Below are positions 26,977 to 36,258 of a stretch of 64,000 nucleotides of DNA, piece after piece. Positions within the stretch are counted from its first letter, which is position 1. Every line of letters begins with the position of its first letter. The stretch is from Ruegeria atlantica. Lineage in GTDB: Bacteria; Pseudomonadota; Alphaproteobacteria; Rhodobacterales; Rhodobacteraceae. The translations under genes and the position numbers were made by a program. The notes under the pieces are model-generated. The model saw only the letters and a list, made by a program, of their open reading frames with translations, was not told where the DNA came from and did not search any database. The DNA lies in the NCBI RefSeq assembly GCF_013032005.1, contig NZ_WQBE01000010.1, forward strand, positions 84,846-148,845, given 5' to 3'.

Positions 26977-27729
26977 CTACAGCACCAAGCCACCTAAAGG
27001 CGTACCTTTCGCACGGGCTATGGTCAAAATGAGGCCGAGTATATCTTCCTGAACCACATCTTCCCGGACAACGGCGATAAAACTGCCGCTACGAAACAGC
27101 GATGCGCCCTCCAGCAGAGAAACGATGATAACCGCGCGGTGACCCGCGTCAGCTACAGACAAGTGCGGATTTTCCTGACATACCAGATCTGCAATTTTGG
27201 ATGTGTAGAGATCATAGATATCGGTCATAACGTCGGCGACCTCACTGTCGTGCGACGACAATGCCCAAAGCTCTCTGTATAGCGCACAGCTACCTGTATT
27301 TTTCTGATCTTCAAGCAGATATCGGACGGCATGCTCTAGAACTCCTTCAGCATCTCCTCCGGAGGCATTAGCGCCCCACTTCTTCTGATTTTCTTCAAAT
27401 CTTTCGATCTCGCGCCGGAGCAGCGCCCTCCATAGAGCTCCCTTTGTCGGATAATGGTACTGCAAATTTCCCAACGAAATATCACAGGCCGAAGATACCG
27501 TCCGCATGCTAAGTGCGCTGTAACCCCCATTGATCAGAAGGCGAGTTGCGGCGTCTAAAATTTGTTGCGCCTTAAGGCGCCCTTTTGAGTGTTTTGCGAC
27601 AGGATGTTCGTGCTTGGGGGAATTTTCCTGATCTGACAATGGTTGTTTCCATTCTTCTACACGGGAGTCCAGATACTCTGGGCTCTGAACAATCACCGGC
27701 TTAGGCCGGGTGGTTTTCCAGAGCCGCAT
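26977..27729 (-). CDS. TetR-family repressor with long N-terminus
   Basis: This 250-residue TetR protein has its HTH at about 51-100: KAQQILDAATRLLINGGYSA then SMRTVSSACDISLGNLQYHYPTKGALW in two parts. A poorly conserved leader of about 50 residues (with SRVEEWKQPLSDQENSPKHE) precedes it. The strong GGAGG 5 bases before ATG 27729 supports the full length. The C-terminal half is unique to its subfamily. It is divergent from a saccharopine-dehydrogenase-like reductase and upstream of the MFS operon; a palindrome in the divergent gap is a candidate operator. Confidence 0.85.
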   Translation of the reverse strand: MRLWKTTRPKPVIVQSPEYLDSRVEEWKQPLSDQENSPKHEHPVAKHSKGRLKAQQILDAATRLLINGGYSALSMRTVSSACDISLGNLQYHYPTKGALWRALLRREIERFEENQKKWGANASGGDAEGVLEHAVRYLLEDQKNTGSCALYRELWALSSHDSEVADVMTDIYDLYTSKIADLVCQENPHLSVADAGHRAVIIVSLLEGASLFRSGSFIAVVREDVVQEDILGLILTIARAKGTPLGGLVL

Positions 27730-27809
27730 AATGCCTCCTGATTGTCCAGCCTACAATTTTGTTTATACCGGGCTTGAAAAAAACAATACGATTGACCTAT
27801 TTAAGTTTT

Positions 27810-27822
27810 ACCAACTGTTGGT
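27810..27822. promoter_or_regulatory. Palindrome between TetR and reductase genes
   Basis: ACCAAC-T-GTTGGT is a perfect 6-base inverted repeat in the 135-base divergent gap. A TTGACC -35-like box lies 13 bases before it (27792-27797) on the reductase side. It is a likely site of the TetR protein. Confidence 0.55.
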
Positions 27823-27864
27823 GCAAGCCACTTCAGCAAATCAGGCTCTAAAAAGGAAAGTCAG

Positions 27865-29013
27865 ATGTTAGGTGAAAATTCAGCAACGATTCTGGTTGCC
27901 GGTGGATATGGTGTTGTCGGGTCACAAATTTGCAGAATTCTGGCGGAAGGGTTTCCCGGTGTCAGGGTCGTCGTTGGAGGCAGAGATCAGCAAAAAGCAG
28001 CAGAACTTTCGGGGCAGCTTCCCAATGCAGGCACCTATTTCTTCGACCTCGGAGAAGACAAGGACCCGCTGAGCAACTTTCCAGAACCCTTGTCGGCGGT
28101 CGTCACTGCGGTCAACGATAAAGAGAGCAGGTTGATGCGCTCATGCATCTCACAGTCGATACCCTTTGTAGACATTACCCGGTGGACTGATCGTGTCCGG
28201 TCAGGAGTGATCGAGGCTGCGCTCGCAAATCTGCAATCTCCCGTTGTCTTTGCGTCTTCCTGGATGGCAGGTATTCCCGCACTGATCGCATCACATGAGG
28301 CGGCTACATTCGAACGAATTGAAACGATTAATACAGATATCCGCTATAGCCTTGCAGACCAAGCTGGGCCAGATTCCGTTGAATATGTGGACCGTCTTGC
28401 CGCGCCGTTTCCGGTTCTTGAAAACGGTGTCTGGAAAGAGATGTCGGGCCTGTCCGACCCAAAACCGGCGAGGTTTTTCGGCGGTTCGGAAGGCGTATGT
28501 TACAGGTTTGATACACCTGACCATCTAACCTTGCCGGCAGTCACAGGAGCTTCAAGCGTAGCTACCCGAATAACCTATGACGATCAGTCGACGATGGATC
28601 TGATGGCGCGGCTGGTGACCTCAGGTATTTGGTCAAAACTGCAGGCAGAGGAGTTTGACTCGTTCCGAAACTCCTTACTATACAACCCCGGAGAAGGTGC
28701 ACCACATGAGGTTACCGTTACTATTCACGGCACACTGAAGCACGGTCAGGAGATCCGGCGACAAATCTTTTTACGTGATGCGGTTTCGCAAACCCACCTC
28801 ACGGCTTTGGGTGCTGTCCTACATGTCACGCACACGATTGGTCTGGACGGCAGCGAGCCCCGCACGGGGGGAATATTCTTTGCAGAGAGACACCGAGATC
28901 CAGCTGGCGCGGTTTCGTTCCTCGAAAGTCACGACATTGATGTTAGGGTTGAGGATATCCCTGTATCGGACGTGGGCGCCACTGAATTACATACGTCAGG
29001 ATACGCTTGCTAG
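27865..29013 (+). CDS. Saccharopine-dehydrogenase-family NAD(P) reductase
   Basis: This 382-residue protein has an N-terminal Rossmann motif VAGGYGVVGSQICRIL (about 10-25) and GRDQQKAAELSG in the second strand, as in saccharopine dehydrogenase NADP-binding families. The C-terminal part ends with TALGAVLHVTHTIGLDG and SGYAC. The family reduces or oxidises imines and related substrates; some members act on aromatic acids or lipids. AAGGAAAG precedes the ATG. It is divergent from the TetR gene and is probably its main target. The substrate is unknown. Confidence 0.72.
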   Translation: MLGENSATILVAGGYGVVGSQICRILAEGFPGVRVVVGGRDQQKAAELSGQLPNAGTYFFDLGEDKDPLSNFPEPLSAVVTAVNDKESRLMRSCISQSIPFVDITRWTDRVRSGVIEAALANLQSPVVFASSWMAGIPALIASHEAATFERIETINTDIRYSLADQAGPDSVEYVDRLAAPFPVLENGVWKEMSGLSDPKPARFFGGSEGVCYRFDTPDHLTLPAVTGASSVATRITYDDQSTMDLMARLVTSGIWSKLQAEEFDSFRNSLLYNPGEGAPHEVTVTIHGTLKHGQEIRRQIFLRDAVSQTHLTALGAVLHVTHTIGLDGSEPRTGGIFFAERHRDPAGAVSFLESHDIDVRVEDIPVSDVGATELHTSGYAC

Positions 29014-29219
29014 ATCGGGGATGCGATTCTTGGACCATACAGCGTTTCAAGCCCGGACTACCTAATTTTTCGGAGAGCCTGTCAGGGGGCAGTTGTATTT
29101 CGGTTCTGAGGAGCGGCTCCGCGCAACGTCACAAACTGAAACGGCATCGCGTCGTAATTAAAGTCAAGGCTAAGTAAATCTGATCATCAAGATGATTTAG
29201 CACTTGTACGAGGTTTAGG

Positions 29220-29621
29220 ATGAATGAAATACGAATAGCCGCTGCAGTAATCATTAACGAACAGGGAGAACTTTTATTAGTTCGTAAGAGATTCACAGAT
29301 GCCTTCATGCAGGCCGGTGGTAAGATCGAACCCGGCGAGTCTGCCGTTGAAGCCCTGTGTCGTGAACTCAGTGAGGAACTGAGATTGCAGATTGAACCTG
29401 AACAACCGGAATACCTTGGCCGGTTCCGGGCCCGGGCGGCTAATGAAAACGACCTTGAAGTCCGGGCGGAGCTGTTTCTGATCAGGATTGGATTTGAAGC
29501 AGAGCCGTGTGCGGAGCTTTCGGAGGTTCTGTGGATGCGGCCGGAAGAGGCCCATTCTGTCCTGCTTGCACCCCTTACTCGGCAGTATGTACTTGATATT
29601 GCAAGGGAGAGATTACGGTAA
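29220..29621 (+). CDS. Nudix hydrolase
   Basis: This 133-residue protein has a complete Nudix box, GGKIEPGESAVEALCRELSE then ELRL (about 33-56). The first strand is IRIAAAVIINEQGELLLVRK. The compact size matches MutT-type nucleotide pyrophosphatases. It is the second of three Nudix genes in this window. It ends 42 bases before the convergent GMC oxidoreductase gene. Substrate not visible. Confidence 0.85.
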   Translation: MNEIRIAAAVIINEQGELLLVRKRFTDAFMQAGGKIEPGESAVEALCRELSEELRLQIEPEQPEYLGRFRARAANENDLEVRAELFLIRIGFEAEPCAELSEVLWMRPEEAHSVLLAPLTRQYVLDIARERLR

Positions 29622-29663
29622 CCACCGCCGCTCCCGTTCAGACAGCAGGCGCAACTCGTAAAC

Positions 29664-31181
29664 TCAGCGCCTGTCCGCCAGGATCATGTCAGCTGCTTTC
29701 TCTGCAACCATCATGACGGTGCAGTTGATATTGACCGTTACTAAGGATGGAAACACTGACGCATCGCAGACCCGTAATCCTGTAACACCCTTTACCCGTA
29801 AACGGGGGTCAACAACTGTTTGCGGGTTTTCCGAATTCCCCATTGCAGCGGTCCCGCATGCATGGAATACGGTTTTGCAGGCTTCACGGATATAGGCTTT
29901 GAGCCCGTCATCACTTTGGATGTCACGACCAGGTGCTGTTTCTGTTTTTATCAGCTGTCCCATCCTCTGAGTAGAACCGAGACGCCGCGCCAGCCTCAGC
30001 CCTTCCCACAGCATGCGCAGGTCATACCCGTCCTTGTCAGACAGATAGTTAAGTCTGATAAGTGGCTTATCAAACGGATCGGCAGAGGAGAGCTTTACGC
30101 AACCTTCTGACCGGGCACGCGCAACGTTCGGCTGAACAACAACGCAGTCCGCAGGATCCGCGTGAGACGACGCGCCAGGATTCTGCGCATCGTCCGGACG
30201 CAGGCCAAAATGAAATAGCAGGTCCGGTGCCGGAGCATCGCGGTCAATCTTGGCCAACAGGGTCGCCTGGTAAGGGGTATGAACCCATTGCGGGACAGGC
30301 TCCTTCAACTCCCAGCAGACAGAAACACAGACGTGGTCCAAAAGATGGGAGCCGATACCCGGCAGATCCACGGCGACCGGAATACCATGTTTCCGGAGGT
30401 GCTGTTGCGGCCCGATACCCGACAGCATAAGAAGCTGCGGTGTCTGGATCGCACCGGCCGTCAGAACGACCTCTCTGCGTGCAAAAATTCTGCCGCGCGA
30501 CGTTTCCGCCCCCACCACGCGTGTGCCATCCAGAAGTAGCTTTTTGGCGAGTGTTTCTGTCCTGACTTCCAGATGCGGTGGCAGTCTCTTGAGCGGGTGC
30601 AGATATGCTACCGAACTGGAATGCCGCAGTTTGCCCCTGGAATTCAACGGAAACCACCCAACACCAGGCAAAATCTCCTTGTGAAAAGGGGTCTCCGGAA
30701 AGCCAAGTTCTTTACCAGCCGAAACAAAGGCCTGACTGACCGAGCTACGCTCATACTCGCGATCCACATGCACGAACTCCCTGATCCGCGCAAAGAAAGG
30801 TTGAACATCCCCGGGTCCCCAGCCTTTTGCTCCGAGTGCCTCCCAACCCAGGAAGTCTGAAGCAGGGGGTTCCAGATAAGCACAGTCATTATGATTGCCA
30901 CAACCGCCCAGGATGCGCGCACGGCTATAGTCCATCACGCGGGCTGAGCCGTCCAGAGGACTTGATTGAAATCCCCAGTCATAGTCAGTTGTCTGTTTAT
31001 CCAGCTGCGCAAGGTCGATCGCGGCAGGATCGCCTTCGTCGGATTTGCCCGCCTCAAGCAGAATTATCCGGTCACGTGTTCTATCAGCCAGCCTACGGGC
31101 AATGACGCAGCCTGCCGATCCCCCGCCGATGATTAAGAAGTCACAGATCAGATCGCTGTCCGAAAAACTCGCCTGGTTCAC
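29664..31181 (-). CDS. GMC-family FAD oxidoreductase (choline-dehydrogenase-like)
   Basis: This protein of about 505 residues has the FAD motif FLIIGGGSAGCVIARRLADR near its start, RILGGCGNHNDCAYLEPP near 90-105, and the second GMC signature GAIQTPQLLMLSGIGPQQHL near 245. The C-terminal AACKTVFHACGTAAMG and VNINCTVMMVAEKAADMIL hold the catalytic His/Asn pair. It oxidises an alcohol to an aldehyde or acid with FAD. The start is uncertain: GTG 31181, 6 bases after the arginase stop, is chosen, while 31235 would overlap arginase. It is coupled to the arginase-like gene and probably belongs to one pathway of a hydroxylated amine or amidine. Confidence 0.85.
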   Translation of the reverse strand: MNQASFSDSDLICDFLIIGGGSAGCVIARRLADRTRDRIILLEAGKSDEGDPAAIDLAQLDKQTTDYDWGFQSSPLDGSARVMDYSRARILGGCGNHNDCAYLEPPASDFLGWEALGAKGWGPGDVQPFFARIREFVHVDREYERSSVSQAFVSAGKELGFPETPFHKEILPGVGWFPLNSRGKLRHSSSVAYLHPLKRLPPHLEVRTETLAKKLLLDGTRVVGAETSRGRIFARREVVLTAGAIQTPQLLMLSGIGPQQHLRKHGIPVAVDLPGIGSHLLDHVCVSVCWELKEPVPQWVHTPYQATLLAKIDRDAPAPDLLFHFGLRPDDAQNPGASSHADPADCVVVQPNVARARSEGCVKLSSADPFDKPLIRLNYLSDKDGYDLRMLWEGLRLARRLGSTQRMGQLIKTETAPGRDIQSDDGLKAYIREACKTVFHACGTAAMGNSENPQTVVDPRLRVKGVTGLRVCDASVFPSLVTVNINCTVMMVAEKAADMILADRR

Positions 31182-31186
31182 TTCAG

Positions 31187-32071
31187 TTACCCGGAAAAGG
31201 CGGCCGCAAGTAGACTGACAACCAGCCCGGTGCACTGGCCATTCCAGTCCAGCTTGGGATTGAGGATGGTTACGTTCATCCCAGAGACTTTCCCGGTTTC
31301 TAGCGCTGCCGCAACCGCCGCCTTTACCTCCCCCGGACTCAGCCCGCCTGGCATCCTGTAGTCCACCGCCGGCATGACCGCGTCATCCAGCACATCCACA
31401 TCCAGATGTAGCCAGAATCCCGAATCCGCTTGCGCCAGCCGTTTCATTGCCTTCTTCAGCGCATTTCCAAAGCCGAATTCCCTGATTGCGGCCAGAGACA
31501 GATGAAGAATATCGGTGTTGTCCGGAAGAGTGTTGCCACCGATCCCGGTTAGTCTGTTTTCTTCACGAACGCCAAATACAACGGTTTGTTCTTGCGCTAC
31601 CAGCGGGGTTTTTCCGTCCAGTGCAGTCAATATGTCCGGCCCGTACCCGGAGGCAATTGCCAGATCCATACTAGCTGTTTCGTGATCAGGCGCGCCGGGC
31701 GCGTTGAAATCCGTATGGCCATCTAGGAAAAAAAGGCCCGGGTTGCCGTTGCGTCCTGCGCCAGCGAGACATCCCAGCAAAACGGTGCAGTCACCACCGA
31801 GTACTAAAGGGAACCGGTCCTCTCTGAGTTCCGCTTCCACTTTATCTGCAAGCGACAAAAGGAATGACCGGACTCTCAGCGGCTCAGGAATGCCCACGAC
31901 CCTATCGATGTCTTTTACGGCGAGCGTTCCTTCTGCCGAAACTACACGTGCTGCCCCGACACGTTCGGCAAGCCCCGCATCCAGAAGAGCCGCGGGCAGC
32001 ATTTCAACCCCTGCCAGGCCCGCTCCTACGGACAAAGGCGCCTCAATAATCGAGATCGGTTTCTCTGTCAT
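31187..32071 (-). CDS. Arginase/agmatinase-family hydrolase
   Basis: This 294-residue ureohydrolase has all metal motifs: GGDC (about 93-96), DGHTDFNAPG near 117-121, and HLDVDVLDDAVMPAVDYR near 221-238 with the DVDVLD pair of Asp. The family hydrolyses a guanidine or amidine to release urea or ammonia. Its neighbour is a GMC oxidoreductase 6 bases away, which is unusual for arginase; the substrate may be a hydroxylated guanidino compound. It is transcribed after the MarR gene on the same strand (45 bases apart). Confidence 0.88.
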   Translation of the reverse strand: MTEKPISIIEAPLSVGAGLAGVEMLPAALLDAGLAERVGAARVVSAEGTLAVKDIDRVVGIPEPLRVRSFLLSLADKVEAELREDRFPLVLGGDCTVLLGCLAGAGRNGNPGLFFLDGHTDFNAPGAPDHETASMDLAIASGYGPDILTALDGKTPLVAQEQTVVFGVREENRLTGIGGNTLPDNTDILHLSLAAIREFGFGNALKKAMKRLAQADSGFWLHLDVDVLDDAVMPAVDYRMPGGLSPGEVKAAVAAALETGKVSGMNVTILNPKLDWNGQCTGLVVSLLAAAFSG

Positions 32072-32116
32072 GATGTTTCCCTGATCTTTGTCTTTGCGGA
32101 AAATTTCCGCAAACGG

Positions 32117-32635
32117 TCAACGCAGCTGACGGGCACGTTTTTCGACGGGGCAATCGTCCTGTGGGCAGATTTCGAGATCACAAAATCTGCACAGCTGGTT
32201 TGCATCTTCTTGCGACCGGGTTGCGTAAATAAGCATCCTTTCCATTATCCCGGTTAACAGCCGACGCTCGACATCATCGAGCGGATGCAGAAGGTCCTCA
32301 AGAGCTGCCCGCCGCCGGTCCTGCAACCCACCGACAAATTCCTCACCTTGATGCGTCAGCGCGAGCGTCAGGGCGCGCTTATCCCTGCCCGGGTTTCTGA
32401 TAATCAGCCCGGACGCGGCTAGCCTGTCTACAAGCCGCACGGTGGCAGAATGTGAGAGGCGCAGACAGACCGAGAGCTCGGTCACATTCTGCTTCGGATA
32501 GTTTCCGATGGTCACGAGCGCTGCCGCTGCTGACGCACCATGATCCAGGCTGCTCGCGTCGATGTTGTCGATGCCGTTAGCGACCGCCGTGCTAAGGGTT
32601 CCGAGTAAATTTGCGGTGCGTTCATTTGTATGCAT
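32117..32635 (-). CDS. MarR-family regulator with C-terminal Cys cluster
   Basis: This 172-residue MarR protein has its winged helix NVTELSVCLRLSHSATVRLV then LAASGLIIRNPGRDKRALTL (about 50-90). The C-terminus ends in CRFCDLEICPQDDCPVEKRA, where four closely spaced Cys may bind zinc or sense oxidants. The start codon lies inside a perfect palindrome, so it should repress itself and the arginase-GMC genes downstream. Its start is 31 bases from the stop of the LysR gene upstream. Confidence 0.88.
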   Translation of the reverse strand: MHTNERTANLLGTLSTAVANGIDNIDASSLDHGASAAAALVTIGNYPKQNVTELSVCLRLSHSATVRLVDRLAASGLIIRNPGRDKRALTLALTHQGEEFVGGLQDRRRAALEDLLHPLDDVERRLLTGIMERMLIYATRSQEDANQLCRFCDLEICPQDDCPVEKRARQLR

Positions 32636-32647
32636 GCAGCATGCATA
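32629..32647. promoter_or_regulatory. MarR operator overlapping its start codon
   Basis: TATGCATGC-A-GCATGCATA is a perfect 9-base inverted repeat at 32629-32647. The MarR start ATG (32635-32633 on minus) lies inside it. Binding here would block both transcription and translation start, a classic autorepression site. Confidence 0.7.
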
Positions 32648-32665
32648 TATTGTTACTGGCCGTAG

Positions 32666-33601
32666 TCAAGAGCTGTCCCTAATCGATGGGATGACAGGCG
32701 GTCGGGCTGCTTCGGCGGACAGCCAGTTCAGAAAAAGGTCGAGCGCCTCGTTTCTGGTGCCTGATTGTGGGCGGACCGCGTACCAGGCGAGTGTTGAGCG
32801 AATGCTGAATGCGATTGGGCGTATGAGTTTGCCTGAATTAAGATAATCGTCGACCAGAACACTCCTCCCTAGTGCCACCCCCAGCCCATTGCAGGCGGCC
32901 TCATACATGATATTGCTGTCGGAAAACTCGTGCCGATCAGAAGGCACCATGCCCGGAAACCCGACTTCGGAAAACCACGATGACCAGCTACAGGCATTAA
33001 CCCCACTATCACCCAGCGTGTCGTGCAGCAGAACCTGGTTCATAAGATCTTCAAATGATGTCAACGGCTGATGGGCTGAAAGATAAGCTTCCGAGCAGAC
33101 CGGGAACACCTCCTCCCCCGTCAGACAAATCCCCCTATGCCCATCCGGCACGCCCTGACAATAACGCAGCGCGCAGTCAAATTCTGTTCCATTTAGATCA
33201 ATGGTTTCCTTCATACAATGTATCTGAATGCTCAGGCCGGAGTACATCGATGTAAACCCCTGAAGCCTCGGGACAAGCCAGAGCGATGCAAATGACGGAC
33301 AGACAAGCAGTTTCAGTTTTTCTTTTGGTTTGTCTGTCAGTTTTGCCGAAGCCAACCTGAGTTGGTCAAACACAGGCCGGACATTCTCGAAATAGAAACT
33401 GCCGGTTTTGTTTACGATCAGATCCCGGCCGCGACGATCAAACATCTGCTGACCGAACCAGGATTCGATCGCCCGTATCTGGTGACTGACAGCCGACGGT
33501 GAAACTCCCAGTTCTGCTGCGGCGCGGCGAATAGTTCCGCAGCGGGCAACTGCTTCAAATGCCCGAATTGAACTCAGAGGAGGATACTGTGCTTTCATCA
33601 C
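32666..33601 (-). CDS. GcvA-like LysR-family regulator
   Basis: This 311-residue LysR protein has an HTH PPLSSIRAFEAVARCGTIRR then AAAELGVSPSAVSHQIRAIE (about 7-46). The C-terminal sensor domain contains DCALRYCQGVPDGH and NGLGVALGRSVLVDDYLNSG, as in GcvA. It is the first gene before the MarR-arginase-GMC set on the same strand, so it may be part of the same control, though its target can be elsewhere. No operator was seen in the 129-base gap to the divergent gene at 33731. Confidence 0.88.
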   Translation of the reverse strand: MMKAQYPPLSSIRAFEAVARCGTIRRAAAELGVSPSAVSHQIRAIESWFGQQMFDRRGRDLIVNKTGSFYFENVRPVFDQLRLASAKLTDKPKEKLKLLVCPSFASLWLVPRLQGFTSMYSGLSIQIHCMKETIDLNGTEFDCALRYCQGVPDGHRGICLTGEEVFPVCSEAYLSAHQPLTSFEDLMNQVLLHDTLGDSGVNACSWSSWFSEVGFPGMVPSDRHEFSDSNIMYEAACNGLGVALGRSVLVDDYLNSGKLIRPIAFSIRSTLAWYAVRPQSGTRNEALDLFLNWLSAEAARPPVIPSIRDSS

Positions 33602-33730
33602 AACCGACCAATCGACGAACTTTTCTCAATCTTCTGGCGATAATTATTCAATTTTTTCCTACCAGCAACGATGGTAAGAAAACTTCTTAGTTAAAGCTGA
33701 TTTCCAAAGCTGAATGCCTGAGGCAGACGA

Positions 33731-34234
33731 ATGATTACATGGCCTAAAGGAGTTCTTCAGACGGACTTCTCACCGTACAGGAAAAGAAAGGTCGCCCCGT
33801 TGGGACTCTGGACCTTGGACGACTGGGCGATCAAGGCGTATGGCATCACTACCGAACAGATCAGCGGCCCTTCCAGACTATTTACTACAGCGGCAGAAAC
33901 TAGCGCACGCGAGCATGTGTTTTCCTTATTGCATCTAACCAGGGAAGAAGGCGAGTTTTATAAAACGGGGTTTGCCGTGCTGCACAAGGGAACACTTGCC
34001 AACTGGCTGTTATTCCAGTGGTGGACGCATTCGGACGTATGGTGCCAGCTACTATCGTATTCAGATTTGTCGACTCCGGAGAGCTTTACATTCTCTACCC
34101 GCCCGGTACGCGCCTGCGTACACGAAACTGCGGTTATATGGTTTGAGCAGAAGTCCTGGATCAAAAATGTACTAAGCGGAAACGCCGACCGACGAGCCTA
34201 TTTGGCGGATTTGATGCCGCCACAGATGTGCTGA
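33731..34234 (+). CDS. Unrecognised soluble protein
   Basis: This 167-residue protein has no family name known to me. Features are a KRKVAPLGLWTLDDWAIKAYGI opening in two pieces, FAVLHKGTLANWLLFQWWTH (about 80-100) with many Trp, and a tail VHETAVIWFEQKSWIKNVLS that reads like a paralogous helical motif. GAGG precedes ATG 33731. I recall similar proteins as small cytosolic hypotheticals in proteobacteria. There is no membrane segment. It is divergent from the LysR gene. Confidence 0.6.
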   Translation: MITWPKGVLQTDFSPYRKRKVAPLGLWTLDDWAIKAYGITTEQISGPSRLFTTAAETSAREHVFSLLHLTREEGEFYKTGFAVLHKGTLANWLLFQWWTHSDVWCQLLSYSDLSTPESFTFSTRPVRACVHETAVIWFEQKSWIKNVLSGNADRRAYLADLMPPQMC

Positions 34235-34387
34235 CAAGTCGAAAATCAATCAACACTTTTGAAGCCACCGTTAAACTACTCACTTTCTAATGTTTTCTAA
34301 CATATCCTCTATGATGGTGACCAATTTGCTGTCTTCCCTTCGTGCTGCTGGAATGGCCGCCTGCTACTTAATGAGGAGCGCAATCCT

Positions 34388-35626
34388 GTGAATGGGCATC
34401 ACTCAGTATCCGCGTGGTGGGTTGCGCTTGGACTCGCGCTCGGTGTTACAGTTTCAAACGGATTTGCACGATTTGCTTACGGGTTGATTCTGCCAGCTAT
34501 GCGTGCCGATTTAGGCTGGACCTATGCAGAAGCCGGGTGGATCAATACAGCCAATGCTCTCGGGTACATTGGAGGCGCCCTGCTCACGCTGACGCTAATT
34601 AGACGAATTGGACCGGTGCGACTGTACGTTATCGGCATGATATGCACCTCCGTCAGCCTGTTGTTGTCTGGAATAACAGATGACTTCGTTTTTCTGACAG
34701 TATGGAGGATCACCAGTGGAATAGCTGGTGCTCCGGTTTTTATCTCAGGCGGCATTCTTGCGGCTACTCTATTCTCCGATCCCAAGAAAACAGCCTTGGC
34801 CATTGCACTTTACTTTGGTGGCGGAGGCGTAGGCATGGTTCTGACTGGCGCAACAATACCCACAATTTTTGCTTTGCATGGTGCGCCAGTTTGGCCAATC
34901 GTATGGGTCGGTTTGGGTGGAGCCAGTGTGCTTTTCTCTTTTCTAGCAATCTGGGCCACTTCATTTTTGCACTTGCCTGATAAAGTTGCCCAAACTCAAC
35001 CCGCTCAAACGATTCCAATAAGAACGCTTATAAAACTCACGCTTTATGCTCTCATTGGCTACGGGCTCTTCGCCACAGGTTATATTGTATATGTGACATT
35101 TCTAGTAGCCTGGATGGTGGATATCTCTGCTGGACCAGAATTGGTGTCTGTCACTTGGGTCGCAATAGGACTGGCTATTATTGTTTCTCCCTTTGCATGG
35201 AAAACAATTCTGGCACGGTTCTCAAACGGTGTGCCGCTTGCAATGGCCATTGGGGTGACGGCAGCAGGAACGCTTCTACCATTGTTGTTTTCTGGACCAG
35301 TATCAATCATCCTTTCAGGGACATTATTCGGAATTGGAGTTTTCATTGCTCCTGCAGCAATAACCGCGTTCTCTCGTTATAATCTTCCCTCCGAAATTCA
35401 AGGAACAGCCGTTGCCCTCTTTACAACAACCTTCGCGATAGGTCAGACAATCGGTCCTATTGCGGCTGGGGCAGTTGCAGATACCTTTAATTCTATAGAA
35501 AAGGGGTTGTTAGCTGCTGGCATTGTGTTGGGCATAGGAGCCATTACAGCTCTCGGTCAAAGGAGCGGGGCGAAACACTTGCAGAGCTCACAAAGCCGGG
35601 TAGTGTCTGAACCCCCTTTTCAGTGA
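34388..35626 (+). CDS. YbfB/YjiJ-type MFS transporter
   Basis: This 412-residue membrane protein has about twelve segments. LGLALGVTVSNGFARFAYGL and ILPAMRADLGWTYAEAGWIN near the start are signatures of the YbfB/YjiJ family, and GGGGVGMVLTGATIPTIFAL is a mid-protein motif. The start is GTG 34388 behind GAGGAG. Transported compound unknown. It is a single gene; no regulator lies directly next to it. Confidence 0.85.
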   Translation: MNGHHSVSAWWVALGLALGVTVSNGFARFAYGLILPAMRADLGWTYAEAGWINTANALGYIGGALLTLTLIRRIGPVRLYVIGMICTSVSLLLSGITDDFVFLTVWRITSGIAGAPVFISGGILAATLFSDPKKTALAIALYFGGGGVGMVLTGATIPTIFALHGAPVWPIVWVGLGGASVLFSFLAIWATSFLHLPDKVAQTQPAQTIPIRTLIKLTLYALIGYGLFATGYIVYVTFLVAWMVDISAGPELVSVTWVAIGLAIIVSPFAWKTILARFSNGVPLAMAIGVTAAGTLLPLLFSGPVSIILSGTLFGIGVFIAPAAITAFSRYNLPSEIQGTAVALFTTTFAIGQTIGPIAAGAVADTFNSIEKGLLAAGIVLGIGAITALGQRSGAKHLQSSQSRVVSEPPFQ

Positions 35627-36258
35627 CCGAACTAGGCTCTCCGCAACCATCGCGAGTTGGTTGTTTGGCGACCAACGTGGTTTAGACTCTCGAACCTCGA
35701 GAGTTCGCAATCACAAAAGGCGCCATCTACGCAATACTCGGGTGGAACAAGTTGTTCAATCGTCGGAAGATGGCCTCCTCAGAAGTTACATTGGGTTGAT
35801 TTCCAAACCAATATCTACCTCAAGTAACACCAATTGCCCTGGAATACGGGGGCATATGCCTGTCCTAATTTGCGTAATCCGCTTATTTGCGGATTTTCAA
35901 ACGATAGGCTCCCAAAAGCAGCTGCTCATACGATCGCGGTTTTCCGACTCTCCGCTCCGGCCCCTATTGATTTAAGCACCGAATAGTAATTATCTGGTAC
36001 CTGTGCTCTCATTATTTTGAGCGGCAAAAGTGAGATCAATATTCATTCCCTCACGCTGAAGCTGACTTGGCTAAATATATGCCAGCGTCAGTCTGTAAAA
36101 GACCGCTCTATTGCTGAAAGTGCAGATGTTCAAACTCGAGATCCGGCCTGCTATCTGTCGGGCCGGGGCAAAACGTTAACAATGCTATAAATGGCGCCGG
36201 GGGACACTTGTTGTTTTTCTTGATCGGCTCGCTTAGAGCTGATCCATTCCGCGCAAAA
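35627..36258. other. Non-coding stretch between MFS and DMT genes
   Basis: Only weak frames are present (such as 35661-35975 on +), without a ribosome site or family. It lies between convergent gene ends and probably holds terminators, but no perfect hairpin stood out. Confidence 0.35.

Noticed and set aside
30062..30657. Long frames on + and - inside the GMC gene
   Set aside because: They lie in other frames of a strongly supported gene and show no family match.
35661..35975. 104-codon frame on the + strand
   Set aside because: No family, composition like random DNA and no ribosome site.
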